From: Streptomyces hiroshimensis
GTDB taxonomy: Bacteria > Actinomycetota > Actinomycetes > Streptomycetales > Streptomycetaceae
Length of the DNA: 64,000 nt
NCBI RefSeq assembly: GCF_014650335.1
Contig: NZ_BMUT01000004.1
Coordinates: 310,001-374,000 of the forward strand
Reading direction: 5' to 3'
Below, piece after piece: positions 8,521 to 17,616 of the stretch. The notes under the pieces were generated by a model. That model searched no databases. It was not told the origin of the DNA and was given only the letters and a program-made list of their open reading frames with translations. The position numbers and the translations under genes were made by a program. Within the stretch, counting starts at the first letter, position 1, and each line of letters opens with the position of its first letter.

Positions 8521-9594
8521 TCAGCGGCGGAAGGTGAGGACGGCGCGGGAGACGCGGCCGTGGAGGGTGTCGTCCGCGGCCTGCGCGAAGTCCTCGACCG
8601 GGTAGGTCCTGGTGACGAGTTCGTCCAGGAGGAGGCGTCCCTCCTGGTAGAGCCGGGCGTAGAGGGTGATGTCGTGCTGCGGGCGTGAGGAGCCGTAGCG
8701 GCAGCCCAGGATCGCCTTGTCGAGGTAGAGGGAGGAGACGCGGAAGGACGCCTCGGCCCCGGCGGGCGGCACACCGAGCAGCACCGCCTGGCCGTGCCGG
8801 TCCAGCAGGTCGATCGCCTGCCGGACGAGTCCGGTGTCGCCGACGCACTCGAAGGCGTGGTCGGCACCGGCCGGCAGGATCGCGCGGACGGCCGCCGAGC
8901 TGTCGGGGACCGCACCGGCATCGATGAAGTGGGTGGCGCCGAACCGCCGTGCTGCCTCCTCCTTGCGCGGGTTGGCATCGACGGCCACGATGACCGAGGC
9001 CCCCGCGATCCGCGCGCCCTGAAGGACGTTGAGCCCGATCCCGCCGGCGCCGATGACGACGACCGATTCGCCGGGACCGACCCGGGCCCGGTTGAGTACG
9101 GCGCCGACGCCGGTGAGTACGCCGCAGCCGATCAGCGCCGCCGAGGTCAGCGGTATGCCGACGGGAATCCTGACGGCCTGGACCGCTTTGACGACGGCGC
9201 GTTCCGCGAAGGCGGAGCAGGATGCGAAGTGGAAGAACCGCTCACCCCGGCGGGTGAACGGGCGGGCCGGTTTGCCGATGGACTCGCGGCACATGGTCGG
9301 CCGGCCCCGGTCGCACTCGCCACAGGCGCCACACCCGGCGAGCGTGGACAGCGCCACATGATCACCGGGTGCGACGTGGGTGACTCCGGGGCCGACCGCT
9401 TCGACCACACCTGCGCCCTCGTGCCCGAGCACCACGGGCAGCGGGTAGGGGATGGTGCCGTCGGCCACGGAGAGGTCGCTGTGGCACAGGCCGGCGGCCG
9501 CGACGGCGACGAGCACCTCACCGGGGCCCGGGTCACGGACTTCCAGATCGTCGGCGACCAGGACGTGCTTTCCGTCGAAGATGACGCCTCGCAT
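8521..9594 (-). CDS. Zinc-dependent alcohol dehydrogenase (MDR family)
   Basis: This 357-residue medium-chain dehydrogenase has a catalytic zinc site at Cys37, His58 and Glu59 (LGHEGAG). The structural zinc site is Cys88, Cys91, Cys94 and Cys102. The NAD-binding Rossmann motif is GAGGIGLN. Overall it resembles the class III or mycothiol-type alcohol dehydrogenases that oxidise primary alcohols or aldehyde adducts. It is last in a minus-strand run of SDR, acyl-CoA dehydrogenase and ALDH; together with the ALDH it could turn an alcohol into an acid ready for CoA activation. Confidence 0.9.
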   Translation of the reverse strand: MRGVIFDGKHVLVADDLEVRDPGPGEVLVAVAAAGLCHSDLSVADGTIPYPLPVVLGHEGAGVVEAVGPGVTHVAPGDHVALSTLAGCGACGECDRGRPTMCRESIGKPARPFTRRGERFFHFASCSAFAERAVVKAVQAVRIPVGIPLTSAALIGCGVLTGVGAVLNRARVGPGESVVVIGAGGIGLNVLQGARIAGASVIVAVDANPRKEEAARRFGATHFIDAGAVPDSSAAVRAILPAGADHAFECVGDTGLVRQAIDLLDRHGQAVLLGVPPAGAEASFRVSSLYLDKAILGCRYGSSRPQHDITLYARLYQEGRLLLDELVTRTYPVEDFAQAADDTLHGRVSRAVLTFRR

Positions 9595-9669
9595 GGCTGC
9601 GGTCCTCTCGGAAGGGTGCGGCGCGGGGAGATGCGGTGCGGCACGGCGGGCCTCAGGCGACCAGCAGGT

Positions 9670-11133
9670 TCAAGAGGCCCAGACGACCGACTGGAGTTCG
9701 CTGTACGCGTGCAGGCCGAACGAGCCGCCGTCCCTGCCGACGCCGCTCTCCTTGAAGCCGCCGAAGGGCGTCTCGGGGTGCCGTTGGACGGTGTTGATGC
9801 CGACGTTCCCGCTGCGCAGGCGCGCGGCGAGGGCCCAGGCGCGGGCGGTGTCTGCGGTGAAGACGTAGTCGTGGAGGCCGTAGGAGGTGCTGTTGGCGAT
9901 GCGGACGGCTTCCTCGTCGTCCTCGAAGGGCAGGGCGACGACGACGGGCCCGAACAACTCCTCGCGGACGACCGGGCTTTCGGGGTGGACGTCGGTGATG
10001 AGGGTCGGGGCGACGTAGAAACCCGGTTTGACGTCGGGGCGTGTGCCGCCGACGACGATCCGGGCGCCCTCCGCACGGGCCGCGGCGATGGACGCCTCGA
10101 CCCGGTCGCGCTGGGCGGCGGAGATCAACGGACCGACGACCGTGGAGTTATCCACAGGGTCCCCGATCTTCAGCGCCCGGGCGTAGTGTTCAAGACCGGC
10201 GACGACCTTCGCGTACAGCGGCCGCTGCACGAGCACCCGGGTCGGAGCCGTGCAGACCTGCCCGCTGTGGAAGGACCAGACCGAACCGACCGCCCCGATC
10301 GCCGACTTGAGCACCGTGTCGTCGGCGTCCCCCAGGACGATGGCCGCGCCTTTGCCGCCCAGCTCGAGCAAGGTGCGCTTCATCGACCTCCCCGCGGCCT
10401 CGGCGATCTGCCTTCCGACCGCGGTGGAGCCGGTGAAGCTGATCATGTCGACACCGGGGTGGGACACGAGCGCTTGCCCGGCGCCCGGTCCCGAGCCCGT
10501 GATGACGTTGAAGACACCGTCCGGGAGGCCGGCCTCCCGGAGGATCGGGCCCAGGGAGAGGCAGCAGAGGGGATCCTGCGGCGCCGGCTTGGCGACGACT
10601 GCGTTTCCCATGGCCAGGGCGGGCGCGAGCTTGCCCGCGAGGTTGACGACCGGGAAGTTGTAGGAGGTGATGCAGGCGACGACGCCCACGGGCCGCCGGG
10701 CCGCGGCGGCGCCCATCAGGCCGCCGGGAGCGAGCGGGCTGCCCTGCACCGGGTGCGGCGCGAGCGGGAGGACCGCCGGCTCCACCGCCCCGCGGGCGTA
10801 GCGGCGGAAGCGGTCCACCGCCGGGGGCAGTTGCAGGGCCGAGGTGACGCGCGCCGTCGCGCCTGTCTCGGCCTGGAGCAGGGGCAGGAGCTCCGCTCCG
10901 TGTTCGGTGAGCAGTTCCGCTGTCCGGTCCAGTACGGCCGCGCGCTCGCGCGGATCCGTACGGGACCAGCCGTCCTGCGCGGCCTGCGCGGCGGTCACGG
11001 CGGCGGCGACCTCGGCGGGGGTCGCCTCCGGTGCCGCCCCGACGACCTGCTCGGTCGCCGGATTGACAACTGGATAGTGACCCTTTTCGGGCGTGCGCCA
11101 CGTACCGCCGATCCAGTGGCCGTACGTCCTCAT
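9670..11133 (-). CDS. NAD(P)-dependent aldehyde dehydrogenase
   Basis: The 487-residue protein has the full ALDH layout: ITSYNFPVVN (cofactor Asn region), FTGSTAVGR (Rossmann glycines), TLLELGGKGAA with the general-base Glu, and HSGQVCTAPTRV with the nucleophilic Cys. The C-terminal ETPFGGFKESGVGRDGG motif is present. The start ATG overlaps the stop of the upstream acyl-CoA dehydrogenase as ATGA, and GAAGGAG precedes it, so the two are translationally coupled. It oxidises an aldehyde to the acid in the cluster pathway; the substrate is unknown. Confidence 0.92.
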   Translation of the reverse strand: MRTYGHWIGGTWRTPEKGHYPVVNPATEQVVGAAPEATPAEVAAAVTAAQAAQDGWSRTDPRERAAVLDRTAELLTEHGAELLPLLQAETGATARVTSALQLPPAVDRFRRYARGAVEPAVLPLAPHPVQGSPLAPGGLMGAAAARRPVGVVACITSYNFPVVNLAGKLAPALAMGNAVVAKPAPQDPLCCLSLGPILREAGLPDGVFNVITGSGPGAGQALVSHPGVDMISFTGSTAVGRQIAEAAGRSMKRTLLELGGKGAAIVLGDADDTVLKSAIGAVGSVWSFHSGQVCTAPTRVLVQRPLYAKVVAGLEHYARALKIGDPVDNSTVVGPLISAAQRDRVEASIAAARAEGARIVVGGTRPDVKPGFYVAPTLITDVHPESPVVREELFGPVVVALPFEDDEEAVRIANSTSYGLHDYVFTADTARAWALAARLRSGNVGINTVQRHPETPFGGFKESGVGRDGGSFGLHAYSELQSVVWAS

Positions 11134-12293
11134 GGCCGGGGCTCCTTCGGCAGGCCGAGTACGCGCTCGGCGATGATGGTGCGCTGCACTTCGGCCGACC
11201 CTCCGTAGATCGTGTCGGCTCGGGAGAAGAGGAACGACCGCTGCAGCGCATCGAGTTCGTAGGGCTTCTCCGCACTCCAGGCGTGCGGCCCGAGGGCGGC
11301 CTCCGGGCCTCGTACGTCCATGGCCAGTTCGCCGAGGCGCTGGTGCCAGCTGCTCCACAGCAGCTTGGCGACGCTGGGGGCACCGGGGGCGTCCGCGCTC
11401 CCCAGGGTCCGCAGGGCCGTCCACCGCATGGTCCTCAGCTCGGCCCACTGCCGTACGATCCGGTCGCGCACCGCCGGATCCGCTGCGGCTCCGTTCTCCT
11501 GGGCGAGGCGGACGATGCGGGCGAGCTCGGCGGCGAAGCCGATCTGCTGCGCGAGGGTGGCCACGCCTCGCTCCCGTCCGAGGAGGTCCATGGCGACGCG
11601 CCAGCCGTTTCCCTCCCCGCCCAGCACATGGTCGGCGCGGGCCTCGGCGCCGTCGAAGAACACCTCGTTGAAGTCGGCCTCGCCGGTCAGCTGCCGGATC
11701 GGGCGGACCTCGATGCGGCCGGGCTGGTCCATCGGCACGAGCAGAAGGGAGAGACCGTGGTGCCGGTGGGAGCCTGCGGTGGTGCGGGCGAGCAGGAAAC
11801 ACCAGTCGGCCTGGTGGGCGTAGGAGGTCCACAGCTTCTGGCCGGTGATGCGGTAGATGCGGCCGTCGGCGTCCTTGACGGCGGCGGTGCGGACGGCGGC
11901 GAGGTCGGAGCCGGCGCCGGGTTCGCTGTAGCCCTGGCACCAGATCTCCTCGCCTCGGGCGATGGCGGGAAGGAAGCGGGTGCGCTGCGCGGGGTCGCCG
12001 TGGGCGAGGAGGGTGGGGGCGAGGAGGTGCTCGCCCATGTGGCCGAGGCGGGCGGGTGCCCGGGCGCGGGAGTACTCCTCGGCCCAGACGACCTGCCCGG
12101 TCAGGGCGGCGGTGCGGTTGCCGTAGCTGCCGGCTGCGGGGTCCCAGCCGAGACCGATCCAGCCGTCGGCGCCCAGTTCGCGTTCCCAGGCGCGGCCCGC
12201 GGTGGGGGCCGGCTCCCCGGCGAGGTGTTCGGCGAGCCAGGCGCGCGCCTCCTGCCGGAGGGCCTCGTCCTCCGGCCCGAAGGAGAAGTCCAT
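11130..12293 (-). CDS. Acyl-CoA dehydrogenase family protein
   Basis: This 387-residue protein has the ACAD fold. The N-terminal helical domain runs from MDFSFGPEDEALRQEARAWL. The flavin-binding beta domain carries WCQGYSEPGAGSDLAAVRT and LWTSYAHQADWCFLLART. The C-terminal helices end YGGSAEVQRTIIAERVLGLP. This is the FadE subgroup typical of steroid and branched or cyclic acyl-CoA degradation in actinobacteria, where two different subunits often pair. The start is the ATG after GGAGCCACCC. It lies 13 bases after the SDR and overlaps the ALDH start by 4 bases. Confidence 0.9.
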   Translation of the reverse strand: MDFSFGPEDEALRQEARAWLAEHLAGEPAPTAGRAWERELGADGWIGLGWDPAAGSYGNRTAALTGQVVWAEEYSRARAPARLGHMGEHLLAPTLLAHGDPAQRTRFLPAIARGEEIWCQGYSEPGAGSDLAAVRTAAVKDADGRIYRITGQKLWTSYAHQADWCFLLARTTAGSHRHHGLSLLLVPMDQPGRIEVRPIRQLTGEADFNEVFFDGAEARADHVLGGEGNGWRVAMDLLGRERGVATLAQQIGFAAELARIVRLAQENGAAADPAVRDRIVRQWAELRTMRWTALRTLGSADAPGAPSVAKLLWSSWHQRLGELAMDVRGPEAALGPHAWSAEKPYELDALQRSFLFSRADTIYGGSAEVQRTIIAERVLGLPKEPRP

Positions 12294-12306
12294 GGGTGGC
12301 TCCCGG

Positions 12307-13218
12307 TCACGCGTTGGGGCGGGCTTTGGCGGCGGCCGCTTCGGCCATCGCCTCCAGGTGGGCGAGCATCGGCATGGGGTCGGTGCCGACGGTACGGGGG
12401 AGCAGGTCGGCGACCCTCTCCGGCGTCCAGGGGCCTTCTGCGCAGACGGAGCGCAGTTCGCGGGGCTGGGCCCACACCGCGATCCTGGGCCCGGCCACCG
12501 TGTAGACCTGCCCGGTGACGCCCTGTTCGCGGGCCTGTTCACCGAGCAGGTAGACGACGAGCGCCGCGACGTCCTCGGGGTCGCCGATCTCCTGGAGTTC
12601 CACCGGCACGTTGGCGGACATCCGTGTCCTGGCCACGGGGGCGACGCAGTTGGCCGTGATCCCGTATTTGTGCAGGCCGAGAGCGGCGCTGCGGACGAGG
12701 GAGATGATGCCCCCCTTGGCGGCGGAGTAGTTGGCCTGGGCGACGCTGCCCTGGTGGTTGCCGCTGGTGAAGCCGATGAGGGTGCCGTGTTTCTGGCTGC
12801 GCATGACCGCGGAGGCAGCGCGGAAGACGGTGAAGGTGCCCTTGAGGTGGGTGGCGATGACGGGGTCCCACTCCTCCTCGGTCATGTTGAACAGCATCCG
12901 CTCGCGCAGGATCCCGGCGGCGCAGACGGCGCCGTCGAGCCGCCCGTACCGGGCGAGGGCCGTGTCCACGATCCGCTGTCCGCCGGACATGGCCGACACG
13001 TCGTCCGCGACGGCGACGGCCTCGCCTCCGGCCGCCTCGATCTCCTTGACCACACCGGCGGCGACCTCGCTCGTGGGCTCGTTCCCCTCGATGGAGACGC
13101 CGTAGTCGTTGACCACGACCTTTGCGCCCTCGGACCCGCAGGCGAGGGCGACGGCGCGGCCGATGCCGCGGCCCGCCCCGGTGACGGCGACCACCTTTCC
13201 GGCCAAGAAGCTCCCCAC
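12307..13218 (-). CDS. SDR family oxidoreductase with C-terminal extension
   Basis: The 303-residue protein has TGAGRGIG for NAD(P) binding, CAAG at the end of beta-4 and the YSAAK active-site pair. About 55 residues beyond the Rossmann core (AQPRELRSVCAEGPWTPERV onward) match the extended SDRs of the hydroxyacyl-CoA dehydrogenase type, and a 3-hydroxyacyl-CoA step is a reasonable role. GTG at 13218 is chosen because GGAAGGGG lies 8 bases upstream. A more upstream ATG (13242) would lie inside the operator palindrome. It is the first gene of the SDR-ACAD-ALDH-ADH run. Confidence 0.88.
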   Translation of the reverse strand: MGSFLAGKVVAVTGAGRGIGRAVALACGSEGAKVVVNDYGVSIEGNEPTSEVAAGVVKEIEAAGGEAVAVADDVSAMSGGQRIVDTALARYGRLDGAVCAAGILRERMLFNMTEEEWDPVIATHLKGTFTVFRAASAVMRSQKHGTLIGFTSGNHQGSVAQANYSAAKGGIISLVRSAALGLHKYGITANCVAPVARTRMSANVPVELQEIGDPEDVAALVVYLLGEQAREQGVTGQVYTVAGPRIAVWAQPRELRSVCAEGPWTPERVADLLPRTVGTDPMPMLAHLEAMAEAAAAKARPNA

Positions 13219-13242
13219 GGCGCACGCCCCTTCCCGCTCCAT

Positions 13243-13257
13243 CTGACGGACCGTTAG
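13243..13257. promoter_or_regulatory. Operator-like palindrome between SDR and cyclase genes
   Basis: CTGAC-GGACC-GTTAG, extended to ATCTGAC and GTTAGAT arms with one mismatch, belongs to the same motif as the sites at 849, 873, 4086, 18835 and 18915. It lies 25 bases upstream of the SDR start and 63 bases upstream of the cyclase start, so it can control both. Confidence 0.68.
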
Positions 13258-13320
13258 ATTTTTGGGCAGAGCCGGCGAAGGCACAAGCCCCGCACAGGCA
13301 CCGATCCGGGGAGGGAGCCC

Positions 13321-14244
13321 ATGCCACTGCCACCGGAGTTCCACGAGATCGCCAAGCGGGTCAACAACTGGGGCCGTTGGGGCGAGAGGGATGAGATCGG
13401 CACCCTCAACCTGATCACGGATGCCGTCGTCCGCGAAGCCGCGGCCACCGTGCTCACCGGCCGGAGAGTGGCCCTGGCCGTACCCCTGCGGCAGCGCGGG
13501 ATCCAGACCGGCCTGATCCCCGGCAGGGTCAACCCCCTGCACACGATGATCTCCATCAACCAGGAATGCGCCCCCGAATCAGTGGCCACGAGCGACGACG
13601 CCGTCATCATGGGCCTCCAGGCGGGGACGCACTGGGATGCGCTGCCGCACGTCTCCCACGGCGGGAGGATCTACAACGGCCGCCCGGCGGACTCGGTCAC
13701 GGCCCATACGCGCGCCGCCTTCAGCGGCATCGAGAAGGCCCGGCACGTCGTCTCGCGCGGGGTGCTGCTCGACGTGGCACGCGCCCGGGGTGTGGCGCAC
13801 CTGGAGCCCGGCCGCGCCGTCACCCCGGAGGATCTGGAAGCGGCCGAGGACATGGGCGCGGTCGCCGTGGGCCCCGGCGACATCGTGCTCGTTCGCACGG
13901 GCCATATGCAGCACTACCTGTCGGGCGACCGGCGGACGTACGGGCATTCGTCGCCCGGGCTGTCGATCCGGGCGCCCGAGTGGTTCCACGCCCGGGATGT
14001 GGCGGCCGTCGCCAATGACACGCTCTGCTTCGAGGTCTTCCCGCCGGAGATCGAGGGCCTGTGGCTGCCGGTGCACGCACTGCACCTGGTGGAGATGGGG
14101 ATGCTGCAGGGGCAGAACTGGAATCTGGAGGAGCTCTCCGCGGCCTGCGCGGAGGAGCGGCGCTACGCCTTCCTGCTGACGGCGACGCCCGAGCCCTTCG
14201 AGGGCGGGGTGGGGGCGCCCGTGGCGCCGGTCGCCGTGCTCTGA
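13321..14244 (+). CDS. Cyclase family protein (kynurenine formamidase-like metal hydrolase)
   Basis: The 307-residue protein carries GTHWDALPHVSHGG, the metal-binding H-x-G-T-H-x-D-x-x-x-H pattern of the cyclase/kynurenine-formamidase family, and later GDIVLVRTGHMQHYL. Members hydrolyse amide, lactone or cyclic 1,3-diketone bonds with a divalent metal; in polyketide clusters some are called cyclases. In this setting ring opening or lactone hydrolysis is a plausible role. A GGGAGGGAG ribosome site precedes the ATG. It is divergent from the SDR operon and shares its operator. Confidence 0.85.
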   Translation: MPLPPEFHEIAKRVNNWGRWGERDEIGTLNLITDAVVREAAATVLTGRRVALAVPLRQRGIQTGLIPGRVNPLHTMISINQECAPESVATSDDAVIMGLQAGTHWDALPHVSHGGRIYNGRPADSVTAHTRAAFSGIEKARHVVSRGVLLDVARARGVAHLEPGRAVTPEDLEAAEDMGAVAVGPGDIVLVRTGHMQHYLSGDRRTYGHSSPGLSIRAPEWFHARDVAAVANDTLCFEVFPPEIEGLWLPVHALHLVEMGMLQGQNWNLEELSAACAEERRYAFLLTATPEPFEGGVGAPVAPVAVL

Positions 14245-14489
14245 GCCGAGGCGGAGGAGTTCCGGGGGACGTGGGCGGGCGGCGACGTGCCGATGCGCAC
14301 CCCGAGCACGGCACCGCACGTCGCCGCCGGCTCCGGCGCTGGAGCCCTGCAGCGCGCCGGACCGCGACCCGCACTCGCCAAGGCGGCCCGGTGACCATGG
14401 GCCTCTCGACGTCCCCTCGCAACGAATCGCTGCATCCAAGGGTGATCACGTGGACACTTCACGTCAACACCTGGTCTGGACTTTGTCGA

Positions 14490-14960
14490 TTAAGCCCGAT
14501 TTATGACGGCGCGTGGGGAGTCGAAAGCGCCGACCCACGAGGAGCCCGTGCGGTCGACCTCGCACCAGATGCGCTTGCCGCTGCCCTCCGCCTGCCAGCC
14601 CCAGCGGTCGGCGAGACCGTCGACCAGCTCCAGGCCGCGGCCGCCGGTGTCCTCGCCGCCCGCGCACCTGCGGCGGGGCGGGCGGGCGCTGATGTCGGCG
14701 ACCTCGACGCGGACGGTGCCTCCGTAGGCGCCGGCCCCGGCGCCGCCTGCTCCCGGGAAGAGCATGCGCAGCACGGCCGGGCAGCCGGTGTGGACCACGG
14801 CGTTGGTGACCAGCTCGGAGATCAGCAGGATCAGCGTCTCGGCGAGCGGCTCATCGACGCCTATCCCCGACCCGGCCAGTCGCGATCTCGCCCACCTGCG
14901 GGCCCGCCCCACTTCCGCGGGGTCGGCCCGGACCTCCATCTGCATCTGAAGCACCTGCAC
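14490..14960 (-). CDS. ATP-binding protein (HATPase_c_2, anti-sigma/RsbW-like)
   Basis: The 156-residue protein is a stand-alone GHKL ATPase. The N box is ETLILLISELVTNAVVHT, and GGRGLELVDGLADRWGW is the G-box region. Such single-domain kinases are very common in Streptomyces and act as anti-sigma factors or partners of anti-anti-sigma proteins and phosphatases. A GTG start is shown; the ATG five codons in (14945) is equally possible. No anti-sigma antagonist or sigma gene is adjacent. It interrupts the catabolic cluster and is probably unrelated to it. Confidence 0.85.
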   Translation of the reverse strand: MQVLQMQMEVRADPAEVGRARRWARSRLAGSGIGVDEPLAETLILLISELVTNAVVHTGCPAVLRMLFPGAGGAGAGAYGGTVRVEVADISARPPRRRCAGGEDTGGRGLELVDGLADRWGWQAEGSGKRIWCEVDRTGSSWVGAFDSPRAVINRA

Positions 14961-15373
14961 CGCTCACACCATCCGTACCGGCGGACACAACGCCTCGCGT
15001 CTCCGAGGGATCACGGAACGTGATCTCCTTCCGAGACAGCATGGTTGACGCACAGTCACCCCAACAAGCGCTTCGGGCATATTCCGGCGCAAAGGAGTAT
15101 GGCTACTGCATACTGTGCGACGCGTGCTGCGGAGACTCGAACACCGAGGGCCTTTCGGGCCCGTTCCGGGACGAGCATCAGACATGCGCACGCCCGGCGA
15201 CGCCACATGGGCAACTTCCGCCTCGCCGCGCTTCTGAACCTCTCGCATTCAAGGGAGAGTACCCGAGCCGGGCCCTGACTCCGCCCTGTGACGAGTAACG
15301 TCCGGGACACAGCCTGATATCGACATGCTGCGAGCGGTTCGGCATGACATGCCCGGCATTTCGCCCATGACGA
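14961..15373. other. 413-base gap with an AGTATG-N7-CATACT palindrome
   Basis: No convincing gene is seen here. A perfect 6-base inverted repeat AGTATG-GCTACTG-CATACT (15096-15114) lies about 140 bases upstream of the ATP-binding protein gene and may be part of its promoter. AAAGGAG precedes an ATG inside the repeat, but the frame that follows has no recognisable protein features. Confidence 0.4.
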
Positions 15374-16444
15374 TTACGCCGTGACATTCTCTGCGTCCAG
15401 AACATCCGTTGCATCATTCGCCGGAAGGCGCTCCGGGATGTGTGAAGCCTCGCAGAGCAGGGTATTCGCAAGCAATTCCTCGGAATCGATCGACGACTGC
15501 CATTGACGGAGCCTCAGCCAGGCGCGTTTGAGGTGCAGATGAACGTCCGATTCCCAGGTGAACCCCAGGCCGCCATGCACTTGCAGACAGTCACGAGCGT
15601 TGCGTACAGCTGCACTGTCAGCGAGCAGTTTGGCTGCAGCGATTTCAGCCGGTTCGTCGGGTTCCATCGAGAGTGACGCCGCGTACACCGCGGCGCGCGC
15701 GAGCTCGGCGCGCACGAGCATCTCCGCACACAAGTGCTGCACCGCCTGGAAGCTGCCGACCGGGCGGCCGAACTGGGAGCGGCGCCGGGCGTGGGAGACC
15801 GCCAGTTCGACGGTCCGGAAGGCGCTGCCGAGTTGCTGCGCGGCGGTCAGCAGGGCGGCCTCCAGCCGCATCCGGGCGGCATCGATGGGCAGAGCCGCAT
15901 CACTCCCGTCCGGCATCCGGGGCAGCTGCCGTACGAGGTGGAGGGGCGTCGTCGGGTCCACGCACCGGACGGGGCGTGCCCGCAGGGCGCGCGGGGCTCC
16001 CCCGGCGCCCGTGCGCAGGAGCCGGGCGGCCGGGCCGTCGAGCAGCAGGACGGCGTCCGCGGAGGCGAGGTGCTCGGCCGCTCCGGGCCCGTCCAGGGCC
16101 GTGACGACGCAGCCGCCCTCGGCCGCGCCCGGGACGAGGCCCGCGGCGAGGTACGTGGCGACGAGCGGGCCGGGCAGCAGGGCGCGCCCGGCCTCCTCGA
16201 AGAGCAGCACCGCCTCGGGCATCCCGAGCCCCACGCCGCCGTCCTTCTCCGCAAGCCGCAGGGAGAAGAAGCCCGCCTCCCCCAGGGCCCGCCACAGCGC
16301 AGGGTCCGGTGCCCGGGGGCCGTCCGGGGAAGGCGAATCGGCCAGGGCGCGCAGCCGCTCGTGGGGATGGCGGGCGGCGAGGAGGCCCCGCATTCCCGCC
16401 CGCAGGGCCCGCTGGTCGCCGGTGAGGCGGAAGTCCATGGTCAT
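15374..16444 (-). CDS. Acyl-CoA dehydrogenase family protein, small/divergent subunit
   Basis: This 356-residue ACAD-like protein starts MTMDFRLTGDQRALRAGMRG. Its middle beta domain is short and lacks the clear flavin and substrate motifs of its neighbour. The C-terminal part is well conserved: RRSQFGRPVGSFQAVQHLCAEM and CLQVHGGLGFTWESDVHLHLKRA. Proteins like this form alpha2beta2 heterotetramers with a second ACAD in steroid and side-chain degradation. The ATG overlaps the stop of the upstream ACAD (ATGA), which supports a heteromeric pair. Start behind AGGGGCG. Confidence 0.87.
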   Translation of the reverse strand: MTMDFRLTGDQRALRAGMRGLLAARHPHERLRALADSPSPDGPRAPDPALWRALGEAGFFSLRLAEKDGGVGLGMPEAVLLFEEAGRALLPGPLVATYLAAGLVPGAAEGGCVVTALDGPGAAEHLASADAVLLLDGPAARLLRTGAGGAPRALRARPVRCVDPTTPLHLVRQLPRMPDGSDAALPIDAARMRLEAALLTAAQQLGSAFRTVELAVSHARRRSQFGRPVGSFQAVQHLCAEMLVRAELARAAVYAASLSMEPDEPAEIAAAKLLADSAAVRNARDCLQVHGGLGFTWESDVHLHLKRAWLRLRQWQSSIDSEELLANTLLCEASHIPERLPANDATDVLDAENVTA

Positions 16445-17610
16445 CGCCCCTTGGGGAGGCCGAGGATGCGCTCGGCGATGATGGTGCGCTGGATCTGGGA
16501 GGTGCCCGCGGCGATCGTGTAGGAGAGCGAGGACAGGCGCTGCGCCGTCCATTCCTGGCGGGCGTCCAGGGACTCCGGTCCCAGCACCTCGGCGGCCGCG
16601 TCGTAGAGCTCCTGGCGCGCCTGGGAGTAGCGCAGCTTGAAGACGGATCCGCCGGCGCCCGGCACTCCGTCGCCGCCGGTGCGCGCGGCGTGGGCGGCTT
16701 CGCTGACGTTCCACTGGACGAGCCGCCACAGCGCCGTGAACTCGGCGTGCAGGCGCCCGAGGCGGCGGCGCAGGACGGCGTCGTCCCAGCGGCCGTTGGC
16801 GCGGGCGGTGCGGGCGAGCCGGGCGAGGGTGCGGCGGCAGGCGACGACCTCTCCCGCGAAGGCGGTGCCGCGCTCGTAGGAGAGGGTGACCATGCTGACG
16901 CGCCAGCCGTCGTTCTCGGCGCCGATGCGGTGGGTGGCGGGCACCCGTACCTCGTCGAGGAACACCTCGGCGAACTCCGCGGTCCCGGCGAGGGTGCGCA
17001 GCGGCCGTACGGTGACGCCGGGGGCGTTCATCGGCAGGGCCAGCCAGGAGATGCCGCGGTGCCGGGGGGCCGCGGGGTCGGTGCGGACGAGGAGTTCGCA
17101 CCAGTCGGCGATCTCGGCGTAGGAGGTCCAGATCTTGCTGCCGGTGACGACGTAGGAGTCGCCGTCGCGGACGGCGCGGGTGCGTAAGGAGGCCAGGTCG
17201 GAGCCGGCGTCGGGTTCCGAGAAGCCCTGGCACCAGATCTCCTCGCCGCGCAGGATCGGGGGCAGCCAGCGGGCGCGCTGGGCTGCGGTGCCCTCAGCGG
17301 CGATGGTGGGGCCCGCGTGCAGGAGCCCGACGAAGTTGGCGCCGACGTAAGGGGCTCCGGCTCGCTCGGCCTCCTCGATGAAGATCAAGTGCTGGGTGGG
17401 GGTGGCGCCTTGGCCGCCGGCTTCGGGAGGCCAGTGCAGGCCTGCGTAGCCGGCGTCGTGGAGGGCGCGCTGCCAGGCGCAGTCGTAGGCGCGCCGTGCG
17501 GGCCAGTCGTCGGCGGGCGGCTCGGGGGGCAGTCCGGGCAGGGTGTCGCGCAGCCAGGCGCGGAGGCGTCGGCGGAACTCCTCCTCGGCCCCGGTGAGAG
17601 TGAGGTCCAT
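16441..17610 (-). CDS. Acyl-CoA dehydrogenase family protein, partner subunit (TTA codon)
   Basis: The 389-residue ACAD has WCQGFSEPDAGSDLASLRT and IWTSYAEIADWCELLVRTD in the flavin domain, and AAGTSQIQRTIIAERILGLPKGR at the end. It resembles the ACAD at 11130 and is translationally coupled to the next ACAD, so the two probably form one enzyme. Leu142 is encoded by TTA (17185-17187), the rare codon that makes translation depend on the bldA tRNA. It follows the amidohydrolase after 6 bases in the same operon, whose promoter carries the CTGAC-N5-GTCAG motif. Confidence 0.9.
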   Translation of the reverse strand: MDLTLTGAEEEFRRRLRAWLRDTLPGLPPEPPADDWPARRAYDCAWQRALHDAGYAGLHWPPEAGGQGATPTQHLIFIEEAERAGAPYVGANFVGLLHAGPTIAAEGTAAQRARWLPPILRGEEIWCQGFSEPDAGSDLASLRTRAVRDGDSYVVTGSKIWTSYAEIADWCELLVRTDPAAPRHRGISWLALPMNAPGVTVRPLRTLAGTAEFAEVFLDEVRVPATHRIGAENDGWRVSMVTLSYERGTAFAGEVVACRRTLARLARTARANGRWDDAVLRRRLGRLHAEFTALWRLVQWNVSEAAHAARTGGDGVPGAGGSVFKLRYSQARQELYDAAAEVLGPESLDARQEWTAQRLSSLSYTIAAGTSQIQRTIIAERILGLPKGR

Positions 17611-17616
17611 CGCGCA

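Noticed and set aside
15045..15278. Small gene in the 14961-15373 gap
   Set aside because: An AAAGGAG-ATG combination exists nearby, but it is in a different frame, and the peptides in all frames are basic and low in complexity with no family match.
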